NCBI GenBank assembly: GCA_040386235.1
Contig: JAZKGA010000001.1
Coordinates: 124,001-188,000, forward strand
Origin: JAZKGA01 sp040386235
Lineage (GTDB): Bacteria; Pseudomonadota; Alphaproteobacteria; Micavibrionales; Micavibrionaceae
DNA: 64,000 bases
Reading direction: 5' to 3'
The notes beneath the pieces are model-generated. The model did not search any database. It saw nothing but the letters and a program-made list of their open reading frames with translations, and was not told where the DNA came from. Below are positions 8,564 to 15,646 of this stretch, in pieces. The first letter of the stretch is position 1. The number at the start of each line of letters is the position of its first letter. Both the position numbers and the translations under genes were made by a program.

Positions 8564-9901
8564 TTAGTCTTTTTTCATCTGTTCGGCTAGGGCCAAAATA
8601 TCCTGGGCCTTCAGGCTGCCTGCACTGCCGCGAGGTAATTTGGCGATGGCGCGGTTTGACTGGCCGATCGCATCATCGGTCCGTTTCTGCAACAGGGCTT
8701 CTTCTGCCAGGTGCAGGGATACCATGCCATCGTCCCCGATACGGCCATACGCGGTTGCCAGCAGGCGGTGCAGGCGCGGCATCCGGTCTTCGGTACGCAA
8801 CGCGCGTTTTAATTCCTCAATCGCCTGACGCTGTGCCGCCTTATTCGTCACATCCGCTTCCATCAAGGCTTGTGCGTATGTAATGCGGATCAGGGGCTGG
8901 TCAGGCGCCAGGGCAACCGCCTTTGCATAGCTGCCCTGGGCATCACGCACCCGGGCAAAATCCATCAGCATCTGGCCCTTCATTTCATGGAAATAAGGGT
9001 TTTGCGGTTGGGCCGCCAACAAGTCATCCATTATTTTTAAAGAGGCCGCGACCTTTTGCTGGCGATACGCCGCAATGGCCCGCGCATACTGGGCCGGGAC
9101 GCTTTGATCCTTCGGCGGATAAATCCAGTCAATCTGCTGGGGCTTGGTAAATCCGGCCAACTTGGCCCGCAGCAGGCGATAGGTCTCATCCTTATCGCTT
9201 GATGTGGCCACCGCCGGGCTTGCCTCCACACGCCGCTGCACATTTTCCATCCTTTCGCGGGTCACAGGGTGAGTCCGCATATAGGCAGATTGCTGCGATG
9301 TTGGCAGTAATTCCTGATCAGCCAGACTGCGCAGAAAGCTGACAAAGCCCGCCGTCGGGATATGCGCCTGCTGCATATACGAAATCGCCGCCTGGTCAGC
9401 ACTGGATTCTTGGGTGCGAGAATGGATCAGGAACTGATTCATCGCGGTGGCTTGCGCCGCCGCACTGGCCGCCGCCATGGCACCCGGCTCACCCGACAGT
9501 ATTGCCGCAGCCCCACCAAGTATAGTGGCAGCCAGAACTTCGTATGACAGGCGGTTGGCCACAGCGGCCGTGCGGGTGATATGGCCACCCGTAATGTGAC
9601 CAATTTCGTGCGCGATAACGCCCAGCAATTCTGACGGGGTGTTGGCTTTTTCAATCAGGCCGCTATGGATAAAGATGTTGGGGCCACCGGCGACAAACGC
9701 GTTCACTGCTTCGTTTTGCACCAGGATGATCTTCACATCACTTGGCTGCAGGCCCGCAGCTTCAATAATCGGCTTAGCCCAGGCTTTGATCGTGCCCTCA
9801 ATCTCAGCATCCCGGATAATGATTCGTCCCTGGGCCTGGGCAAAAGCAGGGGTCAGCAGAATGCTAACCAGCAAAAATAAGGTCAAAAGACGGATTGTCA
9901 T
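8564..9901 (-). CDS. Periplasmic M48 metalloprotease with TPR repeats (BepA-like)
   Basis: Zinc protease of family M48. A signal peptide with an AFA-Q cleavage site begins the protein, the zinc motif HEIGH lies near residues 98-102 followed by the second ligand region QESSADQAA, and the C-terminal half is made of TPR-like helices. This is the layout of BepA/YfgC, which supervises outer-membrane protein assembly and degrades stalled LptD; the same role is inferred here. Two ATGs (9907 and 9901) are in frame; AGGA is 2 bases before the first and 8 before the second, so I take 9901. It is divergent from a membrane-protein gene with only a 34-base gap. Confidence 0.9.
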   Translation of the reverse strand: MTIRLLTLFLLVSILLTPAFAQAQGRIIIRDAEIEGTIKAWAKPIIEAAGLQPSDVKIILVQNEAVNAFVAGGPNIFIHSGLIEKANTPSELLGVIAHEIGHITGGHITRTAAVANRLSYEVLAATILGGAAAILSGEPGAMAAASAAAQATAMNQFLIHSRTQESSADQAAISYMQQAHIPTAGFVSFLRSLADQELLPTSQQSAYMRTHPVTRERMENVQRRVEASPAVATSSDKDETYRLLRAKLAGFTKPQQIDWIYPPKDQSVPAQYARAIAAYRQQKVAASLKIMDDLLAAQPQNPYFHEMKGQMLMDFARVRDAQGSYAKAVALAPDQPLIRITYAQALMEADVTNKAAQRQAIEELKRALRTEDRMPRLHRLLATAYGRIGDDGMVSLHLAEEALLQKRTDDAIGQSNRAIAKLPRGSAGSLKAQDILALAEQMKKD

Positions 9902-9935
9902 GCGCATGATCCTAACATAGGCTGCAATATTAGCG

Positions 9936-10280
9936 ATGCAAGATTTGATCTATCCGTGGCTGGACGCCCTGTGGCTCCCTGTCGGGCTGATATTGGTTCA
10001 GCCGGGCCAGCGGCTGCGTACCGGCTTGTTTATTGTGTTGTGCATGATCGGCATGCGTCTGCAGATCGAAGTGGCGCATGACAGTGCGTTGATGGGGATT
10101 CTTGGCTGGCTGCCACTTGATGCGTTTCAACGCAGCCTGATTGTGTACAGCTTTTTCATCGGCATGTTCCTGGTCTTAACAATATTTTCGCCACAAACAC
10201 GCGGCCCGATCTTTATGGCGGCCAGTTTGTCTATTTTCTTTATGGCGTTTTTCGTAACGTCTGTCATTATGCTGCTATGA
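9936..10280 (+). CDS. Small integral membrane protein of unknown function
   Basis: I do not recognise this 114-residue protein. It has about four hydrophobic segments (roughly residues 8-25, 29-45, 66-87 and 91-114), leaving almost no soluble part. Its stop overlaps the rlmE start as ATGA, suggesting translational coupling with rlmE and the GNAT gene behind it. The Shine-Dalgarno is poor. The reading frame is supported mainly by its hydrophobic pattern and the coupling. Confidence 0.7.
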   Translation: MQDLIYPWLDALWLPVGLILVQPGQRLRTGLFIVLCMIGMRLQIEVAHDSALMGILGWLPLDAFQRSLIVYSFFIGMFLVLTIFSPQTRGPIFMAASLSIFFMAFFVTSVIMLL

Positions 10281-11008
10281 CCGACGAACAGCCCCCCAAA
10301 CCCCCTTCTTCTAAGCCGCCGGGCAAGGCCTTTCACGATAAAACGCGGACCACACGCGATGCGCGGGTGCGCGTCAAAACGGCCAAGGGACGGAAGCCAT
10401 CATCCACCCAGTGGCTGCAACGGCAATTGAATGACCCGTATGTCAAAGAGGCCCAGCGTCTGGGATACCGGTCCCGCGCGGCTTTCAAATTGCTTGAGAT
10501 TGATGCGGAAATGCACTTACTGAAACCAGACATGGTGATCGTCGATTTGGGCGCGGCACCGGGCGGATGGGCCCAGGTTGCCCTGCAAAAAAAGGTCAGC
10601 CGCGTTATCGGCATTGACCTGCTGCCCATTGATCCACTGGACGGCGCCACATTCTTGCAAATGGATTTCATGGACAATGATGCCCCAGACCGCCTGATGC
10701 AGGAAGCAGGCGGCGAAGTCGATCTGGTTTTAAGCGATATTGCGCAGAACACCGTTGGCCACCGGGCCACAGATCATATACGTATCGTTGCGTTGGTTGA
10801 GGCTGCGGCCTTGTTCGCGATCGATATCTTGAAACCTGGCGGCGGCTTCGTGGCCAAAGTTTTTCAAGGCGGCGCGGCGCATGATGTCCTGACCCTGTTG
10901 AAACAGAATTTTACCAAAATCAAACACGTCAAACCGAAATCCAGCCGCGCAGAAAGTGCCGAGGTGTACTTGGTCGCAACCGGCTTTAAAGGCCGCGTTC
11001 AGGCATGA
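10277..11008 (+). CDS. rlmE: 23S rRNA 2'-O-ribose U2552 methyltransferase (RlmE/RrmJ/FtsJ)
   Basis: RlmE methylates the 2'-OH of U2552 in the 23S A-loop using SAM and aids 50S maturation. The 243-residue protein has the RrmJ fold: SRAAFKLLEID, the SAM site VDLGAAPGGWAQVA, and the K-D-K-E catalytic series (K in RAAFK, D in LSDIAQN, K in FVAKVFQGG, E in RAESAEVYL). A basic, proline-rich N-terminal extension of about 45 residues precedes the domain, as in other alphaproteobacteria. It overlaps both neighbours by 4 bases (ATGA), forming a three-gene unit. Confidence 0.95.
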   Translation: MTDEQPPKPPSSKPPGKAFHDKTRTTRDARVRVKTAKGRKPSSTQWLQRQLNDPYVKEAQRLGYRSRAAFKLLEIDAEMHLLKPDMVIVDLGAAPGGWAQVALQKKVSRVIGIDLLPIDPLDGATFLQMDFMDNDAPDRLMQEAGGEVDLVLSDIAQNTVGHRATDHIRIVALVEAAALFAIDILKPGGGFVAKVFQGGAAHDVLTLLKQNFTKIKHVKPKSSRAESAEVYLVATGFKGRVQA

Positions 11009-11556
11009 CCGATTTTACCCTAACTTCCGCCGGGCCAGATGACGCAGCTGTCCTGGCCGATTTACACATTGCCGGGTGGCACGGGGCGTATGGCGGGATT
11101 GTCGATGCCGATTATCTGGCGTCATTGACCGCGGCCCAGCGAACCGCTGACTGGCAAAAATGGCTGGCTGGCGACACAACATTGCAAGCCGTCCTGGCGC
11201 ATGATGCGCGTGGGATACCCGCCGGTTTCTGCGCCTATGGCAAACTGCGCACGCCCATTCCGGGCCAATCAAAAATCCGGCCACAATATACCGCTGAAAT
11301 TATGGCCCTGTACCTGCATCCTGATTTTTATCGCCAGGGGCTGGGGCGGCAATTACTGCGACATGCGGCTTCTGACCTTATGGCAGCCAGGCATCAGGGG
11401 TTGGCCCTTTGGGTGCTGACCCAGAATACCCGCGCCTGTGCATTTTATACGGCGATGGGCGGCCAACGGATCGGCAGCAAGGATGAACAGATGGGGCCGC
11501 GCACGCATCGCGAGGCCTGCTTCGGCTGGCGTGACATGCGCCAGCATTTAACATAG
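11005..11556 (+). CDS. GNAT-family N-acetyltransferase
   Basis: A 183-residue acetyl-CoA-dependent acetyltransferase. The acetyl-CoA pyrophosphate loop is visible as HPDFYRQGLGRQLLRHA, followed by the C-terminal beta strand and helix LWVLTQNTRACAFYTAMGGQ. The N-terminal segment with ADLHIAGWHGAYGGIV matches the common GNAT subgroup (RimI-like/uncharacterised small-molecule acetylases). The substrate is unknown. It overlaps the rlmE stop by ATGA. Its stop codon lies inside a perfect 11-bp inverted repeat. Confidence 0.88.
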   Translation: MTDFTLTSAGPDDAAVLADLHIAGWHGAYGGIVDADYLASLTAAQRTADWQKWLAGDTTLQAVLAHDARGIPAGFCAYGKLRTPIPGQSKIRPQYTAEIMALYLHPDFYRQGLGRQLLRHAASDLMAARHQGLALWVLTQNTRACAFYTAMGGQRIGSKDEQMGPRTHREACFGWRDMRQHLT

Positions 11557-11569
11557 AAATGTTAAATGC
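11544..11569. repeat. Perfect 11-bp inverted repeat over the GNAT stop codon; intergenic content
   Basis: GCATTTAACAT (11544-11554) and ATGTTAAATGC (11559-11569) are exact inverses around a 4-nt AGAA loop, and the TAG stop is within it. There is no T-run after it, so it is not a classic terminator; it may be an operator or a 3'-end stabilising hairpin. The rest of the 172-base gap (11557-11728) is AT-rich, then has TTTTGACG followed by a G6-A-C5 palindrome, and leads to the small secreted protein gene. I could not place a good -10 box. Confidence 0.5.
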
Positions 11570-11728
11570 CTGATTCCACGGCTAAAATTACAAAATATTT
11601 TCATTTTGACGGGGGGACCCCCTTGCGTCCGCTCAAATTCATGCAACACTAAATACGCTTTTTGGATGACCTTGGTTATTCGAACGGCGGAAACCAAAAC
11701 CACTCCATCTTTTTAAGGAAGAACTCCC

Positions 11729-11968
11729 ATGAAAACATTACTTATGACTGTTGCTTTGTTGAGCGTCGCATCACCTGTTCTGGCCAATGACCACACAGCA
11801 CCAGCCGCTGATGCAACTGTGACAACAACCACAACAACCGCGCCTGCGACAATGACAACAACCGTTGAAACACCTGCTGTTGTTGAATCAACAACAACTG
11901 TTGTTACACCAGCGACCGAAGAAGTTGTGCCAGCTGACGCAAACGCTGCGCCAGAAGCTGCGAAATAA
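11729..11968 (+). CDS. Tiny secreted threonine/alanine/valine-rich protein
   Basis: I do not recognise this 79-residue protein. It has a clean signal peptide (about residues 1-19, cleavage after VLA), and the mature ~60 residues are almost entirely Thr, Ala, Val, Pro and Glu, with two Thr runs and no Cys, Trp, Tyr or Phe. It should be exported, acidic and disordered. AAGGAA precedes the ATG and a strong terminator follows, so it is a monocistronic gene. Its third positions favour ACA/ACC/ACT mixtures rather than a perfect DNA repeat, so the composition looks selected. Confidence 0.75.
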   Translation: MKTLLMTVALLSVASPVLANDHTAPAADATVTTTTTTAPATMTTTVETPAVVESTTTVVTPATEEVVPADANAAPEAAK

Positions 11969-11990
11969 GGGTCTCCCTTCTTTATTCTAA

Positions 11991-12022
11991 AAGCCTGTCC
12001 CGGCAACGGGGCAGGCTTTTTT
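11991..12022 (+). terminator. Rho-independent terminator after the Thr-rich protein gene
   Basis: AAGCCTGTCCCG (11991-12002), loop GCAA, CGGGGCAGGCTT (12007-12018) and a T-run to 12022. It is a 12-bp stem with one G-T pair and a tetraloop, 23 bases after the stop. Confidence 0.9.
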
Positions 12023-12087
12023 GATTGCAAGAACTGCCAGCGGCGTTATAGTCGCGGCCAAAGCCCTGATACACTTGGAAAAGCCCC

Positions 12088-13422
12088 ATGACCCCGTCCG
12101 CACGATTGCAAGCCGTTATTGAAATCATTGAGAAAATGTCAGAAGCCAATGTGCCGATGGACACGTTGGTAGGCGATTATATGCGCGTGCGCCGGTATAT
12201 CGGGGCCAAGGACCGCGCGGCCATTGTCGATCAGACATACAGAATTGCCCGCGCCTGGCTGCGCCTGGATTGGTGGTTGCAACGCCTATCCGCCACCGAT
12301 ACGGCACGCAACCGCGTCCTGATTGCCATGGCGCTGCTGGACAAAAAACCGGCACCGCATATCCGTGATTTGTGTACGGGTGAACGCCACGCACCCGAAC
12401 CGTTGGAAGACAGCGAAGCAACGATGTTACAGGCCGTGCAAGGCGAAGAATTGGATCACGCCGACATGCCGGAAAGCGTGCGCGTGGAATGCCCGCCGCA
12501 TCATGTCGAAGCCTTACAGGTCCTGTTTGGGCCTGCCTTCGCCGCAGAAATGCAAGCGATGCAAAAGACCGCGACACTGGACCTGCGCGTCAACACCAGA
12601 ATGGTGAACCGGGAAAAAGCCCAGGCCAGCCTGACCCAGGACAGCGTTGAAACAGCCCCGACACCATATGCGCCAAACGGATTGCGCGTTCAGGCCAAGG
12701 TGCATTTGTCGCAGACGAAAGCCTTTACCAAGGCCTGGGTGGATATTCAGGATGAAGGGTCACAAATGATCGCCGCATTATGCGGCGCGCGCCCTGGGAT
12801 GCAGGTTCTTGATTTCTGCGCCGGTGCGGGTGGCAAAACCCTGGCCCTGGCCAATGACATGCAGGTGAAGGGCCGCGTTGTGGCGATGGACACCGATGCC
12901 GGCCGCCTGGGCAAGGCCAGAGTGCGCCTTCGCCGCGCTTTCGTGACTGATATTATCGAACTGCGCCCGTTAAGCGAGGAACAGCACCGGAAATGGTTTA
13001 AACGCCAAAAAGGCACGTTTGATGTTGTCCTGCTGGATGTTCCATGCAGCGGGACCGGCACCTGGCGCCGCAACCCTGATATGCGTTGGCGGTCCTTTGG
13101 CCCCGGCCTGGACAGCCTGATGCAAACCCAGGCTGAGATTTTGGATAAGGCTTGCGTCGCGGTTAAACCCGGTGGACGTTTGGTTTACGCGACATGCTCG
13201 CTGCTGCGTCAGGAAAATGAAGATCAAGTTGACGCGTTCCTGGCACGCCACCCTGATTTTGCCGTTCTACCCGTATCACAGGCCTGGCCTTCAGGATCTG
13301 CGATGCCAGCGGGTCAAGACCCTTTTATGCGCTTCACCCCGCACCGCACCGGCACCGATGGCTTCTTTGCCGCTGTCCTACAGCGACGTGAAGCAACACC
13401 AGAAGAAGCCGCAGCAGAATGA
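12088..13422 (+). CDS. rsmB: RsmB/NOP2-family 16S rRNA m5C methyltransferase
   Basis: SAM-dependent RNA cytosine-C5 methyltransferase of the NOL1/NOP2/Sun family; the closest known role is RsmB on 16S rRNA C967. The 444 residues comprise a helical N-terminal domain (about 1-130) and the catalytic domain with SAM motif LDFCAGAGGKTLALA, the release cysteine in LDVPCSGTGTWRRNPD and the nucleophilic cysteine in VYATCSLLRQEN; the C-terminus has the usual TGTDGFFAAVL. The N-terminal region diverges from E. coli RsmB, so the target base is inferred. Its stop overlaps the nitroreductase start (ATGA). Confidence 0.88.
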   Translation: MTPSARLQAVIEIIEKMSEANVPMDTLVGDYMRVRRYIGAKDRAAIVDQTYRIARAWLRLDWWLQRLSATDTARNRVLIAMALLDKKPAPHIRDLCTGERHAPEPLEDSEATMLQAVQGEELDHADMPESVRVECPPHHVEALQVLFGPAFAAEMQAMQKTATLDLRVNTRMVNREKAQASLTQDSVETAPTPYAPNGLRVQAKVHLSQTKAFTKAWVDIQDEGSQMIAALCGARPGMQVLDFCAGAGGKTLALANDMQVKGRVVAMDTDAGRLGKARVRLRRAFVTDIIELRPLSEEQHRKWFKRQKGTFDVVLLDVPCSGTGTWRRNPDMRWRSFGPGLDSLMQTQAEILDKACVAVKPGGRLVYATCSLLRQENEDQVDAFLARHPDFAVLPVSQAWPSGSAMPAGQDPFMRFTPHRTGTDGFFAAVLQRREATPEEAAAE

Positions 13423-14021
13423 TTTCGGTCCTGCTGTCATTTCTGCAAACCCGCCGATCGACCGCGATTGCCGATTTCAAAGATGGTGGCCCAACCTCTG
13501 TCGAACTGGAAACGATCCTGAGCGCCGCGACGCGCGTGCCAGATCACGGCAAATATGCGCCATGGTATTTGATTGTTTTTTCAGGTGATAATCGTGCCGC
13601 ATTCGGTGACATCGTGGCCCGCGCCTGGGCCACCCGTGAACCACACGCGACCCCTGAAAAACTGGCGACCGAGGCCGCCCGCATGACCCGCGCCGCAGTC
13701 GTCATTGCCGTGATCAGCCGCCCCAAACCCCTAAAACACCCGGTGTGGGAGCAGCAATTGTCAGCAGGCGCCTTATGCTACAACCTTTGCCTGGCGGCAA
13801 ATGCCTTAGGGTACGGCAGCAACTGGTTGACCGAATGGGTCGCCTATGACCCGATAATGCGCCAGGAATTGCACCTGCATCCAGAAGACGCAATTGCCGG
13901 TTTTATCTATATTGGTACGGCGGATAAGGTGCAGGCCGAACGCGTTCGGCCCGACCTGACCCATATTGTGACTCACTGGCAGCCTGGCTGCATCCCGGCC
14001 CGCGGGCCTGACGCGCCGTAG
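13419..14021 (+). CDS. Nitroreductase-family FMN flavoprotein (YdjA-like)
   Basis: A 200-residue member of the nitroreductase superfamily, which forms FMN-binding homodimers that use NAD(P)H. Family signatures seen: the N-terminal RRST FMN-phosphate contact, RVPDHGKYAPWYLIV, and the GYGSNWLTEW loop near the C-terminus. The short length and PDHG motif match the minimal YdjA subgroup. The substrate is unknown. It overlaps rsmB by 4 bases and converges on lysS with an 8-base gap and no visible terminator; a 12-bp GGCCCGCGGGCC palindrome at 13997-14008 lies in its last codons. Confidence 0.88.
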   Translation: MISVLLSFLQTRRSTAIADFKDGGPTSVELETILSAATRVPDHGKYAPWYLIVFSGDNRAAFGDIVARAWATREPHATPEKLATEAARMTRAAVVIAVISRPKPLKHPVWEQQLSAGALCYNLCLAANALGYGSNWLTEWVAYDPIMRQELHLHPEDAIAGFIYIGTADKVQAERVRPDLTHIVTHWQPGCIPARGPDAP

Positions 14022-14029
14022 CTGTGCGT

Positions 14030-15535
14030 TTAGCCTTCGGTCACAATCGGTTTCAGCGTCGGGAAACAAATCACATCACGGATGTTGTGGGAATTGGTCA
14101 GAACCATGACCAGGCGGTCGATTCCCATGCCCCAGCCACCGGTGGGCGGTAATCCGTATTCCAGCGCGGTGATGTAATCTTCGTCCAGCATCTGGGCTTC
14201 GTCGTCGCCAGCCTCACGCTGAGCCACCTGAGCTTCAAACCGCTCTCGCTGTACTTTCGGATCATTCAATTCGCTGAACGCATTCGCGATTTCCCAGCCA
14301 TTCACAACCGTTTCAAACCGTTCGACCAAACGCGGGTTATCGCGATGGGTTTTTGACAGCGGTGAAATGTCCAGCGGGTGATCCATGACATGGGTGGGCT
14401 GGATCAATGTGTGTTCGACCGCTTCTCCAAAGACATGCTCAACAACCTGGCCCCAGTTTAGCTGGGGCGGAAGTTTAAAGCCCTTATCACGGGCGGCTTT
14501 GTGCGCCGCTGCGGCGTCAGGGGTCGCCATAAAGTCGATCCCCGTGGCTTCCTGCACCAGATCGGCCATACTGGCCCGGCGCCATGGCCGTGTGAAATCC
14601 AGGGTTTTATCGCCGAACGGAATAAGCAGTGTGCCGTGCAGTTTCTGCACGATATGACACACCATATCTTCAACCAAATCTATCAAATCATAGTAATCGT
14701 AATAGGCGTGATAGCCCTCGACGGAGGTGAATTCCGGATTATGCTTGATCGAAATACCTTCATTGCGGAAATTCTTGCCAATCTCAAACACGGCATCCGA
14801 CAGGCCACCCACAATCAAGCGTTTCAAATATAATTCCGGCGCGACGCGTAAGAAAAAATCAGCGCCCAACGCGTTATGATGCGTAACAAATGGTCGCGCG
14901 CTGGCCCCACCCATAATGGGTTGCAGGGACGGCGTTTCAACCTCAATCGCGCCCAGATTTTCCAGGTAAGTCCGCATCGCGCTGACGACTTTGGACCGCG
15001 CCCGCAAGACCTGGCGGCTGTCATCATTGGCGATCAGATCGGCGTAACGCTGCCGATATCGTTGCTCAACATCCGTCAGCCCATGATATTTCTCAGGCAT
15101 TATTTCTAACGATTTACACAGCATCGTCAATGCGTTGGCGCGAATGGACAATTCGCCCCGTGGAGTCCGACGGATCGTGCCCTCCACACCAATAATATCG
15201 CCCAGATCAAGCGTTTTCAGCTTTTCCAACTGGTCAGACGGGCAGGATTCAGCATGACAGAAGACCTGGATTTTACCAGAAGGATCATGCAGGTCAATAA
15301 ACATGCCGTTATTCCGCATTGCCAAAATCCGGCCTGCGGCCTGCACACGGTCTTGGGTTTCCGTGCCATCGACCAGATCGGCGTATTTGTCCTGTAACGC
15401 GCCATTTGTATGGCTGCGATGGAATTTGGCAGGATACGGATTGACGCCAGCATCCACCAATTGTTGCAGCTTCGCCTGTTTGGTCGCGCGCGGGTTATTA
15501 TTGGTGGCGACGGGGGCCGGATCTGAATGTGACAT
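14030..15535 (-). CDS. lysS: Lysyl-tRNA synthetase, class II
   Basis: LysS charges tRNA-Lys. The 501-residue protein has an N-terminal OB-fold anticodon-binding domain (about 55-170) and the class II catalytic core with GGASARPF, motif 2 (FRNEGISIKHNPEFT) and motif 3 (GGWGMGIDRLVM). The start is ATG 15535 (MSHSDPAP), 7 bases after AAGGAA; the frame is open to 15559 but the extra eight residues have no family match. It is divergent from the dinG-type helicase gene, with 111 bases between starts. Confidence 0.96.
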   Translation of the reverse strand: MSHSDPAPVATNNNPRATKQAKLQQLVDAGVNPYPAKFHRSHTNGALQDKYADLVDGTETQDRVQAAGRILAMRNNGMFIDLHDPSGKIQVFCHAESCPSDQLEKLKTLDLGDIIGVEGTIRRTPRGELSIRANALTMLCKSLEIMPEKYHGLTDVEQRYRQRYADLIANDDSRQVLRARSKVVSAMRTYLENLGAIEVETPSLQPIMGGASARPFVTHHNALGADFFLRVAPELYLKRLIVGGLSDAVFEIGKNFRNEGISIKHNPEFTSVEGYHAYYDYYDLIDLVEDMVCHIVQKLHGTLLIPFGDKTLDFTRPWRRASMADLVQEATGIDFMATPDAAAAHKAARDKGFKLPPQLNWGQVVEHVFGEAVEHTLIQPTHVMDHPLDISPLSKTHRDNPRLVERFETVVNGWEIANAFSELNDPKVQRERFEAQVAQREAGDDEAQMLDEDYITALEYGLPPTGGWGMGIDRLVMVLTNSHNIRDVICFPTLKPIVTEG

Positions 15536-15646
15536 GCGTGTTCCTTTGAATAAGCGCATATACCCTAGGATAGACGATAAAAAAACGCAATATAGGCTGG
15601 TACGCCGGCCCTAAACATCTTAGATTGATCTTGGTTTATACTCGTT

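Noticed and set aside
11544..11569. Rho-independent terminator for the GNAT gene
   Set aside because: The stem is perfect but AT-rich and is not followed by a T-run on either strand, so I list it only as an inverted repeat.
13997..14008. GGCCCGCGGGCC palindrome as a terminator between the nitroreductase gene and lysS
   Set aside because: It has no loop or T-run and is within coding sequence; likely chance in a GC-rich context.
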